Shown piece after piece: positions 1-8,090 of a stretch of 43,227 bases of DNA. Position 1 is the stretch's first letter; each line of letters starts with the position of its first letter. The notes beneath the pieces are model-generated. The model was not told the DNA's origin and did not search any database. It worked only from the letters and a program-made list of their open reading frames with translations. Both the position numbers and the translations under genes were made by a program. The stretch comes from Verrucomicrobiaceae bacterium (GTDB lineage: Bacteria; Verrucomicrobiota; Verrucomicrobiia; Verrucomicrobiales; Verrucomicrobiaceae), in NCBI GenBank assembly GCA_029865835.1, contig JARXAL010000053.1:1-43227 (forward strand), read 5' to 3'.

Positions 1-2
1 GG

Positions 3-260
3 TTTGGGGCGAGTCGATGGGGGGTGGCGGGAGTGTTTGTGGGAGGGCTGGTGGGGTTGTTTTTGGGATTGCCGGGGTTGATTCTGGGGCCGCTGGTGGG
101 TGGGTTTGCGTTTGAGATGCTGTTTGCGAAGATGGAGTTGAAGCCGGCGGCGAAGTCGACGTGGGGGACTTTGCTGGGGACGGGAGTGGGACTGGTGGCG
201 GGGATGGGGGTGAGTGTGATGATGAACGGGGTGGTCGTGGTGGACGCCTTGTTTTGGTGA
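3..260 (+). CDS. DUF456 family membrane protein, C-terminal part (5' end outside window)
   Basis: The reading frame is open from the first bases of the window, so this is the C-terminal ~85 residues of a longer protein; the GTG at 24 is probably not the true start. The visible part has two glycine-rich hydrophobic segments separated by a short polar stretch (FAKMELKPAAKS), and a GLPGLILGPLVG motif typical of DUF456 proteins, which are small polytopic membrane proteins of unknown function. The stop lies 6 bases before the ATG of the pseudouridine synthase, so the two are probably co-transcribed. The family call rests on the glycine-rich pattern only. Confidence 0.7.
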   Translation, partial: FGASRWGVAGVFVGGLVGLFLGLPGLILGPLVGGFAFEMLFAKMELKPAAKSTWGTLLGTGVGLVAGMGVSVMMNGVVVVDALFW

Positions 261-266
261 TTGGGT

Positions 267-1049
267 ATGTCCGGGATTGCCAACAACACGCGTTTCACGG
301 TGCTGGATGAGACGGAGGACTACATTGTGGTGAACAAGCCAGCGCCGTTGAAGATCCATCCGAGCACACCGGACGGGGTGCCGACGCTGTGGGATGGTTT
401 GAAGGATTTGCTGTCCTACGAAATGGCGAACGGGGGGCAGATCTCGATCATCAATCGGTTAGATCGTGAGACGAGCGGGGTGGTGTTGGTGGCGAAGCAT
501 GCGAAGGCGGCGCGGCGGTTTGGGCTGGCGATGCAACGGAGGCAGGTGAGCAAGGGGTATGTGGCGCTGGTGCATGGGTGGCCGGAGTGGGAGGCGATGG
601 AGGTGGTGGCGCCGATTTTGCGGGCGGGGGAGGTGGAGGAGTCGGCGATTTGGGTGCGGCAGCGGGTGCATGAGGATGGGACGCCGTGTGAGACGGGGTT
701 CCGGGTGCTGGCGCGGGGGGAGCGGGCGTTTGGGCGGGTGGCGCTGGTGGAGGCGCGGCCGAAGACGGGGCGGATGCATCAGATTCGGGTGCATTTGGCG
801 CATTTGGGGCATCCGGTGGTGGGGGACAAGATTTACAATGGGGATGGGAGCGGGTATTTGGATTTTATTGAGAGTGGGTGGACGCCGGAGTTGGCGGGGA
901 GGCTGCATTTTCCGAGGCAGTTGCTGCATTCGAAGACGCTGGAGGTGGCGGGAGGGGAGGGGGCGGAGGGGTTGGTTTGGGAGGCGCCTTTGCCGGTGGA
1001 GTTTGGGTTTTCGGAGGCCGAACTGGGCGGAAACGCCATTTCCTGTTGA
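267..1049 (+). CDS. RluA-family RNA pseudouridine synthase
   Basis: This 260-residue protein converts a uridine in rRNA or tRNA to pseudouridine. The signature NRLDRETSGVVLVAK (around residues 64-78) contains the catalytic Asp of the RluA family, and the later KTGRMHQIRVHLAHLGHPVVGD block is the conserved second half of the fold. There is no N-terminal S4 RNA-binding domain, as in the short RluA/TruC-like members, so the target position cannot be predicted. ATG 267 is preferred over an in-frame TTG at 261. The gene sits between a DUF456 gene and rpmB, consistent with a small translation-related cluster. Confidence 0.9.
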   Translation: MSGIANNTRFTVLDETEDYIVVNKPAPLKIHPSTPDGVPTLWDGLKDLLSYEMANGGQISIINRLDRETSGVVLVAKHAKAARRFGLAMQRRQVSKGYVALVHGWPEWEAMEVVAPILRAGEVEESAIWVRQRVHEDGTPCETGFRVLARGERAFGRVALVEARPKTGRMHQIRVHLAHLGHPVVGDKIYNGDGSGYLDFIESGWTPELAGRLHFPRQLLHSKTLEVAGGEGAEGLVWEAPLPVEFGFSEAELGGNAISC

Positions 1050-1108
1050 CGTTGGGGTCTGCGTGGTTACTCTTCCGGCCCTTTTTCACCCCCAACCTTT
1101 TCAACATT

Positions 1109-1372
1109 ATGGCCAAAGTTTGTCAAATCACCGGAGTCGGAGTCACCGTCGGCCACAAGATCCATCGCAGTGGTAAAGCCAAGAAGGAAGGTGGTATCGG
1201 TAAGCACATCACGAAGCGTGTGAAGCGGAAGATTCACCCGAACCTGCGTGACAAGCGCATCTGGGTGTCCGAGTTGGGCAAGTTTGTGAATGTTCGCCTT
1301 TCGGCTCGTGCGTTGAAGACCCTGGACAAGAATGGGGCTTTTGCGACGCTGAAGGAAGCGGGTTTGATCTGA
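1109..1372 (+). CDS. rpmB: Large ribosomal subunit protein bL28
   Basis: The 87-residue basic product is L28. It begins MAKVCQITG, has the GHKIHRSGKAK stretch and the conserved HPNLRDKRIWV block, and ends in an Ala/Leu-rich helix. The L33 gene that often accompanies rpmB is not adjacent. An in-frame open frame continues upstream into the pseudouridine synthase gene, but homology starts exactly at ATG 1109. Codon choice is less G-biased than in the neighbouring genes, as expected for a highly expressed gene. A strong terminator follows 27 bases after the stop. Confidence 0.97.
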   Translation: MAKVCQITGVGVTVGHKIHRSGKAKKEGGIGKHITKRVKRKIHPNLRDKRIWVSELGKFVNVRLSARALKTLDKNGAFATLKEAGLI

Positions 1373-1399
1373 GATCGAATCTGACTGAGTTTTGAGAGA

Positions 1400-1427
1400 A
1401 GCGGGTTCTTTGGAGCCCGCTTTTTTT
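1400..1427 (+). terminator. Rho-independent terminator of rpmB
   Basis: A 9-bp stem (AGCGGGTTC paired with GAGCCCGCT, one G-U pair) closes a TTTG loop and is followed directly by seven T. On the opposite strand the tail is only TCTCTC, so it works mainly for rpmB, although it also lies just past the stop of the convergent DUF1501 gene. Confidence 0.9.
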
Positions 1428-1434
1428 GTGGTGG

Positions 1435-2868
1435 TTACGCGAGGATGCCTTTCACGACGTGGGCGGGGTCGACGCCGGTGAGGCGGAAGTCGAGGCCTTG
1501 GGAGCGGACGGAGAGGCGTTCGTGGTCGAGGCCGAGCTGGTGGAGGAGGGTGGCGTGGATGTCGTGGACGTGGACGGGGTTTTCGACGGGGCCGAAGCCG
1601 AATTCGTCGGTTTGACCGTAGACGGTGCCGCGTTTGAAGCCGCCGCCGGCGAACCACATGGTGAAGGCGTCGATGTGGTGGTTGCGGCCGGTGGATTCAC
1701 GAACTTCGCCCATGGGGGTGCGGCCGAATTCGCCGCCCCAGATGACGATGGTGTCATCTAGGAGGCCGCGTTGTTTGAGGTCTTTGACGAGGGCGGCGGA
1801 GGCTTGGTCGATGTCGAGGCATTTCGGGGGGAGGTGTTTCTCGAGGTTTTCGGTGGGGCCGCCGTGGTGGTCCCAGTTGGTGTCGTAGAGCTGGACGAAG
1901 CGGACACCGCGTTCGACGAGTCGGCGGGCGAGGAGGCAGTTGCGGGCGAAGCTGGTTTCTTTGGGGTCTTTGATGCCGTAGAGGTCGAGGGTGGCCTGGG
2001 ATTCGTCACTGGTGTCCATCAATTCTGGGGCACTGGTTTGCATGCGGTAGGCCATTTCATAGGCATTGATGCGGGTGGCGATTTCGTCGTCGCCGGTTTC
2101 GACGAGGTGTTTCAGGTTCAGTTCGCGAACGGAGTCGACGACTTGGCGTTGCTGAGTGGGGGTGATTTGGGAGGGGGTGGAGAGGTTGACGATGGGGTCG
2201 CCCTGGTTGCGGAGGGGGACGCCCTGGTAGGTGGTGGGCAGGACGCCGCTACCCCAGAGGACGGAGCCGCCGCGAGGGCCGCGGGGGCCGCTTTGGAGTA
2301 CGACAAAGCCGGGGAGGTCTTCGCACTCGCTGCCGAGGCCGTAGGTGACCCATGAGCCCATGCTGGGGCGGCCGAAGAGGCCGCTGCCGGTGTTCATGTA
2401 GAGTTTGGCGGGGGCGTGATTGAAGAGGTCGGTTTTGCAGGTGGTGACGATGCTGATGTCGTCGACGATGGAGGTGGTGTGGGGAAGGAGATCGCTGACC
2501 CAGGCGCCGGATTGGCCGTATTGTTTGAAGGAGCGGCGGGAGGCGAGGAGGTCGCTGCGATGGCTGCTGTCCATGAAGGCGAAGCGCTTGCCGGCGGTGT
2601 AGCTTTCGGGGATGGGTTTGCCGTTGAGTTTGGTGAGTTGAGGTTTGTGTTCGAAGAGGTCGAGTTGGGAGGGGCCGCCGGCCATGAAGAGGAAGATGAC
2701 GTTTTTGGCCTTGGCGGGGAAGTGGGTCTTTTTGGGCTCCAGGGGGTTGCGCATTTTGGGTGCGGGCGCTGCCATGAGGGATGACAGAGCGATGGAGCCG
2801 AGGCCGACGGAGCAACGGCTGAAGAAGTGGCGGCGGGTTTGATGCTGGAGCGGGTGCATGGAGGTCAT
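1435..2868 (-). CDS. DUF1501 domain protein, Tat-exported, sulfatase-like fold
   Basis: The 477-residue protein starts with a twin-arginine-type signal (TRRHFFSRC, then a hydrophobic run to ~residue 34), so export in folded form is likely. The remainder matches DUF1501, a member of the alkaline phosphatase/sulfatase superfamily that is abundant in Planctomycetes and Verrucomicrobia. Visible marks are FLFMAGGPSQLDLFEHKP near the N-terminus, YDTNWDHHGGP in the middle, and IWGGEFGRTP with GRNHH near the C-terminus, which carry the likely metal-binding Asp and His residues. Its ATG overlaps the stop of the upstream cytochrome gene by 4 bases, so the two are translationally coupled, as is usual for this pair. 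The substrate is unknown; roles in polysaccharide breakdown have been suggested for such pairs. Confidence 0.93.
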   Translation of the reverse strand: MTSMHPLQHQTRRHFFSRCSVGLGSIALSSLMAAPAPKMRNPLEPKKTHFPAKAKNVIFLFMAGGPSQLDLFEHKPQLTKLNGKPIPESYTAGKRFAFMDSSHRSDLLASRRSFKQYGQSGAWVSDLLPHTTSIVDDISIVTTCKTDLFNHAPAKLYMNTGSGLFGRPSMGSWVTYGLGSECEDLPGFVVLQSGPRGPRGGSVLWGSGVLPTTYQGVPLRNQGDPIVNLSTPSQITPTQQRQVVDSVRELNLKHLVETGDDEIATRINAYEMAYRMQTSAPELMDTSDESQATLDLYGIKDPKETSFARNCLLARRLVERGVRFVQLYDTNWDHHGGPTENLEKHLPPKCLDIDQASAALVKDLKQRGLLDDTIVIWGGEFGRTPMGEVRESTGRNHHIDAFTMWFAGGGFKRGTVYGQTDEFGFGPVENPVHVHDIHATLLHQLGLDHERLSVRSQGLDFRLTGVDPAHVVKGILA

Positions 2869-5165
2869 TCGCGGGTGACGGTTTCGTCGAGGTTGAGGAG
2901 GGTGCGAGCGGCGGTGAGGGGATCGAGTTTTTGGAGGATGGCGAGTTCGTCCGGATGAGGGGGGCGTGAGGTGCAGCGGCGGAAGGCGGCGTCGAGGCTT
3001 TCTGATTGGATGATTTTTTCGAGAGCGGTGGCGAACTCGAAGAAGCCGGAGTCGTTCATGAGGGTGAGGGCCTGGAGGGGGGTGTTACTGCGGATGCGGC
3101 GGGTGCAGGTGGTGAAGCCTTCCAGGGCGTCGAAGACGGTGAGGGTGGGGGGTGGGGAGGCGCGGTAGATGAAGGTGTAGAGGCCGCGGCGGTATCTGTC
3201 GGCGCCTTTGCTGACGGTCCAGGTGCGTTTGACCTGGCCCTGGCCCATGACGCCATCGGGGATGGGCGGGTAGACTGGGGGGCCGCCGATTTGAGGGGCG
3301 AGCAGGCCGCTAGCGGAGAGGGCGACGTCGCGCACGACTTCGGCGTCGAGGCGGAGGCGGGACTGGCGGGCGAGGAGGTAGTTGCCGGGGTCTTTTTCCC
3401 GGAGGTCGGGGCGGTTTGAGGAGCTTTGGCGGTAGGTGTTGGAGGTGACGATGAGGCGGTGGATGTCTTTGAGGCTCCACTTTTTGGCGAGGAGTTCGGT
3501 GGCAAGCCAGTCGAGGAGTTCGGGGTGAGAGGGGGTGGTGCCTTGCATGCCGAAGTCGTTTTCGGTTTCGACGAGGCCGCGTCCGAAGTATTGCTGCCAG
3601 ATGCGGTTGACGATGACGCGTGCGGTGAGGGGGTTTTCAGGGCTGACGATCCATTTGGCGAGATCGAGGCGGTTGGGTTGAAGGGGCGTGGACTTGAAGG
3701 GGTGGAGGACGCCGGGGGTGCCGGGAGTGACTTCGTCGGCGGGGCGGGTGAAGTCGCCTTTGATGAAGACGGTGGTTTTGCGGGGTTTGGGGAGTTCCTT
3801 CATGACCAGGGTGGTGACGCCTTGGTTCAAGAGGGTATCGATTTCTTTGTAGCGGTCGTTGAGTTCGCGGAAGGTTCCGACGCCACCGACGCTGGCAGCG
3901 AACAGGCTTTGGTTTTGGGCGAAGGAGCGTTTGTTTTTGGGGAGGGCGAGGATTTTGGTGAGGAAGGATGAGAGGCTTTTTTTGATGGCGGGGGTGAGGC
4001 CGGCTTCCCAGGCGTCGAGTTCGGAGGTGTGGTCTTGGATGAAGGTTTTGATTTGGGTTTCGAGCTGTTTGAATTCCCGGGTGAGTTCGCGGACATCCAG
4101 ATTTTGATCGAAGATCTTGAGGGTGGGTTCGTCCTGGTTGTTGAAGAAGGCGAAGAGCTGGTAGTATTCCTTTTGCTCGATGGGATCGAATTTGTGGTCG
4201 TGGCATTGGGCGCAGCCGATGGAGAGGCCGAGCCAGACGGTGCCGGTGGTGGCGACGCGATCGAAGACGCTGTCGATGCGGAACTGTTCTTTGTCGATGC
4301 CGCCTTCCTGATTGATCTGGGTGTTGCGATGGAAGCCGGTGGCGATTTTTTGGCTTTCGGATGCGTTGGGGAGGAGGTCGCCGGCGAGTTGTTCGATGGT
4401 GAATTGATCGAAGGGCATGTCGGCGTTGAGGGCGTCGATGACCCAGTCGCGGAATTTCCAGATTTGGCGGGGGGCGTCGATGGAGTAGCCGTTGCTGTCG
4501 GCGTAGCGGGCTTGGTCGAGCCACCAGCGGCCCCAGCGCTCGCCGTAGTGGGGGCTTTGGAGGAGGCGGTCGACGAGTTTGGAATAGGCTTGGTCGGAGG
4601 GGTCGGCGAGGAAGGCGGCGACTTCTTCCGGGGTCGGGGGGAGGCCGGTGAGGTCGAGGGAGACGCGGCGGATGAGGGTAGCGGGTGAGGCAGCGGGGGA
4701 GGGGGAGAGTTTTTCCTGGGCGAGGCGGTCTTGAATGAAGGAGTCGATGCTGCTGCCCGGGGAGGGTTTTGGGGGTTCGAACGACCAATGGCGCTCGTAT
4801 TTGGCGCCTTGCTCGATCCAGGTTTTGAGGATGGTGCGTTGGGCGGGGGAGAGCGGTGGTTTGTGGGATTTGGGTGGAGGCATGACCTCGTCGGGGTCGG
4901 TGCTGATGATGCGTTGCCAAGCGGCGGATTGGGTGAGGTCTCCAGGGACGATGCCGCGAATGCCGTCGTGGTCTTCGGTGGCTCCGGCGAAGGTGTCGAG
5001 GCGGAGGTCGGCCTGGCGGTGTTTGGGGTCGAAGCCGTGACAGGCGAAGCAATTTTCAGAGAGGATGGGGCGGACGTCGCGGTTGAAACTGATTTGGGGC
5101 TGCGGTTGGGCGGCGTGGAGGGTTGCTCCAGCGAGGGAGGATAAGAAAATGAGGAGGCGTTTCAT
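2865..5165 (-). CDS. Planctomycete-type cytochrome with DUF1549 and DUF1553 domains
   Basis: The 766-residue protein has a signal peptide (residues 1-19) and then a single haem c site CFACH (Cys39, Cys42, His43) in the PSCyt1 domain. DUF1549 follows from about residue 138 (FIQDRLAQ, then SLDLTGLPPTPEEV, and a second CAQCHDHKFDP motif typical of the family). DUF1553 starts at about residue 490 (NPLTARVIVNRIWQQYFGRGLV). It lacks the LamG/concanavalin-like domain often inserted between these parts, which makes it shorter than the ~1000-residue versions. It is the first gene of a coupled pair with the DUF1501 gene. The probable role is periplasmic redox or sugar oxidation; no substrate can be named. 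Confidence 0.93.
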   Translation of the reverse strand: MKRLLIFLSSLAGATLHAAQPQPQISFNRDVRPILSENCFACHGFDPKHRQADLRLDTFAGATEDHDGIRGIVPGDLTQSAAWQRIISTDPDEVMPPPKSHKPPLSPAQRTILKTWIEQGAKYERHWSFEPPKPSPGSSIDSFIQDRLAQEKLSPSPAASPATLIRRVSLDLTGLPPTPEEVAAFLADPSDQAYSKLVDRLLQSPHYGERWGRWWLDQARYADSNGYSIDAPRQIWKFRDWVIDALNADMPFDQFTIEQLAGDLLPNASESQKIATGFHRNTQINQEGGIDKEQFRIDSVFDRVATTGTVWLGLSIGCAQCHDHKFDPIEQKEYYQLFAFFNNQDEPTLKIFDQNLDVRELTREFKQLETQIKTFIQDHTSELDAWEAGLTPAIKKSLSSFLTKILALPKNKRSFAQNQSLFAASVGGVGTFRELNDRYKEIDTLLNQGVTTLVMKELPKPRKTTVFIKGDFTRPADEVTPGTPGVLHPFKSTPLQPNRLDLAKWIVSPENPLTARVIVNRIWQQYFGRGLVETENDFGMQGTTPSHPELLDWLATELLAKKWSLKDIHRLIVTSNTYRQSSSNRPDLREKDPGNYLLARQSRLRLDAEVVRDVALSASGLLAPQIGGPPVYPPIPDGVMGQGQVKRTWTVSKGADRYRRGLYTFIYRASPPPTLTVFDALEGFTTCTRRIRSNTPLQALTLMNDSGFFEFATALEKIIQSESLDAAFRRCTSRPPHPDELAILQKLDPLTAARTLLNLDETVTRE

Positions 5166-5316
5166 GCAAGTGGGCCGGGCCGATCATCATAACGAGCGTT
5201 TGGGGTGATGTCTGGCACGGTGAAAGTGCAATTTGGTGAGACATTGGGCCACGCAGGTGCGGGAGGATGCGTCGGTGATTTTGACGGCCTTGCATCGGGG
5301 ACGGATGTTTGGTGGA

Positions 5317-5368
5317 CAAAAAGAACCCTGGAGCCGACACACAACGCGCAAGGTGTCGATCTCCAGGG
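5317..5368 (-). terminator. Rho-independent terminator after the AraC-type regulator
   Basis: Read on the - strand, CCCTGGAG pairs with CTCCAGGG and an inner CGACAC pairs with GTGTCG around a 12-base loop, and the stem is followed by TTCTTTTTG. It lies 63 bases past the regulator's stop and isolates it from the downstream cytochrome operon. The rest of the 266-base gap (5166-5431) shows no gene. Confidence 0.8.
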
Positions 5369-5431
5369 CTGTTTACCAACCAAACAGGGCCGGTAAAGGG
5401 GAGGGCAGTTTGAACTGCTAATGGAATCAGG

Positions 5432-6268
5432 TTAGGCGGCTGCCTTGGCGCGGGAACGGAACTCGCTTGGGGATTCGTCAGCGATCCGGCGGAAGCTGCG
5501 ATTGAAGTGGGAGAGGCTTTGGAAGCCGACGTCGTAGGCGATTTCGGTGATGCGCGCGGCGGGGCGAAGGAGCATGCGCTTGGCTTTTTCGACCCGGGCT
5601 CGGTTGACGAAGTCGGTGAAGGTGAGGCCGGTGGAGCGCTTAAAGAGCTTGCAGAAGTGGAAGGGACTGACGTTCACGGCGGTCGCGACAGCTTCGAGGC
5701 TCATTTGTTCGCCGAGGTGACGATGGATGAAGTTTTTGGCGTTGCGAACGGGTTCGGGTTCGTGGGTGGCGTGGGCGAAGAGGAGGCGGTGGGCGGACTC
5801 GCCGAGTTGGAGGGAGAAGGAGGTGAGGATGGCGATGGCGGCCTCATAGCGGACGGGGTCCATGATGGGGACGTGCTCGAAATGGACTTTGGCACCTCGG
5901 ATCTCGGCGGCGGAGTGGTCGCCGTCGAGGAGGGCTTTGGCGACCGGGGCGAAATGGTCGGCGGTGGCGGGTTGGAGGCGAACACCTCCGGTGCGAAGGG
6001 CGGCGAGGTGAGATTTGCCAATTTTAACCGGGACGAGGGTTTCGACGACTCCGGCGACGCCTGTGGTGGTTTGAGTTTCAGAGAACTCGGCGCCTTCGGC
6101 AATGACTTCGAGGCCGAGGGGCAGGCCGGTCAAGGTGTGGAAGGCGTGGTGATAGTGCTGGAAGAGCTCGCTATCTGCGAGATTTTGGACGAATCGACGG
6201 CGACCGGCGGCTTGGGCACGGGTGTTGTCGGTGGCAGGGGTGGTGACGGGATTGAGTTCGATATTCAT
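5432..6268 (-). CDS. AraC-family transcriptional regulator with PocR-like sensory domain
   Basis: The C-terminal ~100 residues form an AraC/XylS double helix-turn-helix: MSLEAVATAVNVSPFHFCKLFKRSTG for the first and ITEIAYDVGFQSLSHFNRSFRR for the second, with the family's typical spacing. The N-terminal ~150 residues (from FVQNLADSELFQHYHHAFHTLTGLPLGL) resemble a PocR ligand-binding domain, but the Cys residues common in PocR domains are missing. ATG 6268 was chosen; an in-frame GTG at 6298 would add 10 residues and neither has a clear ribosome-binding site. The gene is transcribed alone between two terminators. Its target is unknown; the downstream cytochrome/DUF1501 operon is a candidate by position only. 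Confidence 0.88.
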   Translation of the reverse strand: MNIELNPVTTPATDNTRAQAAGRRRFVQNLADSELFQHYHHAFHTLTGLPLGLEVIAEGAEFSETQTTTGVAGVVETLVPVKIGKSHLAALRTGGVRLQPATADHFAPVAKALLDGDHSAAEIRGAKVHFEHVPIMDPVRYEAAIAILTSFSLQLGESAHRLLFAHATHEPEPVRNAKNFIHRHLGEQMSLEAVATAVNVSPFHFCKLFKRSTGLTFTDFVNRARVEKAKRMLLRPAARITEIAYDVGFQSLSHFNRSFRRIADESPSEFRSRAKAAA

Positions 6269-6433
6269 GGCGCGCTGTGGTTTGAGGTTGTTGGACACAG
6301 GGCGACATTAGGGTGAGGCGATGGTTTTGAATATTGGGGTTGGATACGGTTCTTGGCATGCGGGGGGGCCGCAACAGGGCCATAGTGGAATCCATTAGAG
6401 GGGTGGGTGAAGGTGGGTGGAGGCGACTGGGCA

Positions 6434-6473
6434 CAAAAAAACACCTGTCTACGGGCTGGCCGTGGACAGGTGT
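6434..6473 (-). terminator. Rho-independent terminator of the P-II gene
   Basis: Read on the - strand, ACACCTGTC and an inner CCGT pair with ACGG and GACAGGTGT around a 5-base loop, followed by seven T. It lies about 33 bases past the P-II stop codon. Confidence 0.9.
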
Positions 6474-6506
6474 CGGATTAAGGCTTCAGGTCTTGGGGGA
6501 AATCAA

Positions 6507-6866
<360 letters not shown>

Positions 6867-7050
6867 TTATGATGTGTTTCCGCAAAATGCAACGACCAAG
6901 GGAGTGCGGTTGCTAAATAACCCCTGGACGCAGTGCGTGTTGCTTCAATAAGCGGCAACCGTGCCAAGTTTCAAAATTTATTTTGGATAGTTTTGATTGG
7001 GGGAGGATCAAGTTTCCCTGGGGTTGCATTTTCTGGTGGGTCTTTTAGCA

Positions 7051-8004
7051 ATGGGGATGCCCGAATTTCAATCGTTGCGATGGTCTCAGATGCTGTGTTT
7101 TTTGCTCCTCAATGTGAGCGGGATCGGGGCATTGAAGGCGCAGGAAGCGGGGAAGGTAGATGAGAACACGAGGCGGTTGGCATGGCGTTGGGAGCTGGGG
7201 AAGCGCTATCTGTTTCAAACGGAGACGGAGACTATTCTGTCGTTGAAGGCGCTGGATAAGGAAGGGGACCAGGTGCTTCAGGTGATTCAGACGACCGATG
7301 TGACGGTGCGGCCTGGCAAGGTGGCAGGAACGAAGGAATTGAGCGTACGGTTTGTGACGTTGCGAGCGCGGATGCAGGCGGAGGGGAAGACGTTTCTTTA
7401 TGATTCCGAGGAGCCTAGTGAGTCGGATCCGGCGTTGAGGCAGATGCTGGCGGATAGTTCGGGGCGGGGGTTCAGTTTGATTTACTCAGCGGAGGATCGG
7501 TTTGTCGAACTTGGGACGGTGGACCAACCGGCGGCGACGCCGGACAGTGAACCGAGTCTGCTGGCGGTGGTGGACGCCCGGCAAGTGGCGGAGCTTTACC
7601 GAAGGTCGTTGGAGATGGTGCTGCCGAGGCCGGAGGTGATGGTGGGGGACAAGTGGACCTCGATTGAGCAGATGACCTTTCCGCAGTCGGGGGAAATGGA
7701 CGTGAAAATGAGCTGTCATTATGTGGAGAACCTGGATCGCGATGCGAGGAAGCATGCGAAGGTGTCCTTTCAGGGGCGTATGGCGCAGGCGGCGAAGGGA
7801 GCTGGAGAGGCGGATCAGCGGGCGATCAAGCTGGGGGGGGATTCGACGATTTCGGGGCACATCTTTTTTGATTTGGAGAGGCATGCGGTTTCGCTTTCGA
7901 TGTTCCTGGGGAGCCTTGTGATTGTGCATGAGGGCAAGAATTTGCCGATTCGGCAGAGTGTGACGACACGGTTGGAGGGGATCGAGGCCGCGCCGGAGTC
8001 CTGA
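7051..8004 (+). CDS. Secreted protein of unknown function
   Basis: The frame encodes about 317 residues from ATG 7051, with a signal peptide ending near GIGALKAQ. The mature part is a mixed alpha/beta sequence without Cys clusters or repeats, beginning WRWELGKRYLFQTETE and later showing DKWTSIEQMTFP and a charged segment rich in Ala/Lys. The pattern is reminiscent of DUF6263-like exported proteins, but this is only an impression. An in-frame TTG at 6997 would extend it by 18 residues ahead of the signal and is less likely. It is co-directional with the SHD1 protein gene, 86 bases upstream of it. Confidence 0.8.
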   Translation: MGMPEFQSLRWSQMLCFLLLNVSGIGALKAQEAGKVDENTRRLAWRWELGKRYLFQTETETILSLKALDKEGDQVLQVIQTTDVTVRPGKVAGTKELSVRFVTLRARMQAEGKTFLYDSEEPSESDPALRQMLADSSGRGFSLIYSAEDRFVELGTVDQPAATPDSEPSLLAVVDARQVAELYRRSLEMVLPRPEVMVGDKWTSIEQMTFPQSGEMDVKMSCHYVENLDRDARKHAKVSFQGRMAQAAKGAGEADQRAIKLGGDSTISGHIFFDLERHAVSLSMFLGSLVIVHEGKNLPIRQSVTTRLEGIEAAPES

Positions 8005-8090
8005 TATTTGAAGCCGGAGGCATGCTTCCAGGCTTGACCTAGGCGGTGAAAGCCGTTGTTTTGGAGGGTAATTCCAACCCTGAATTTTCT

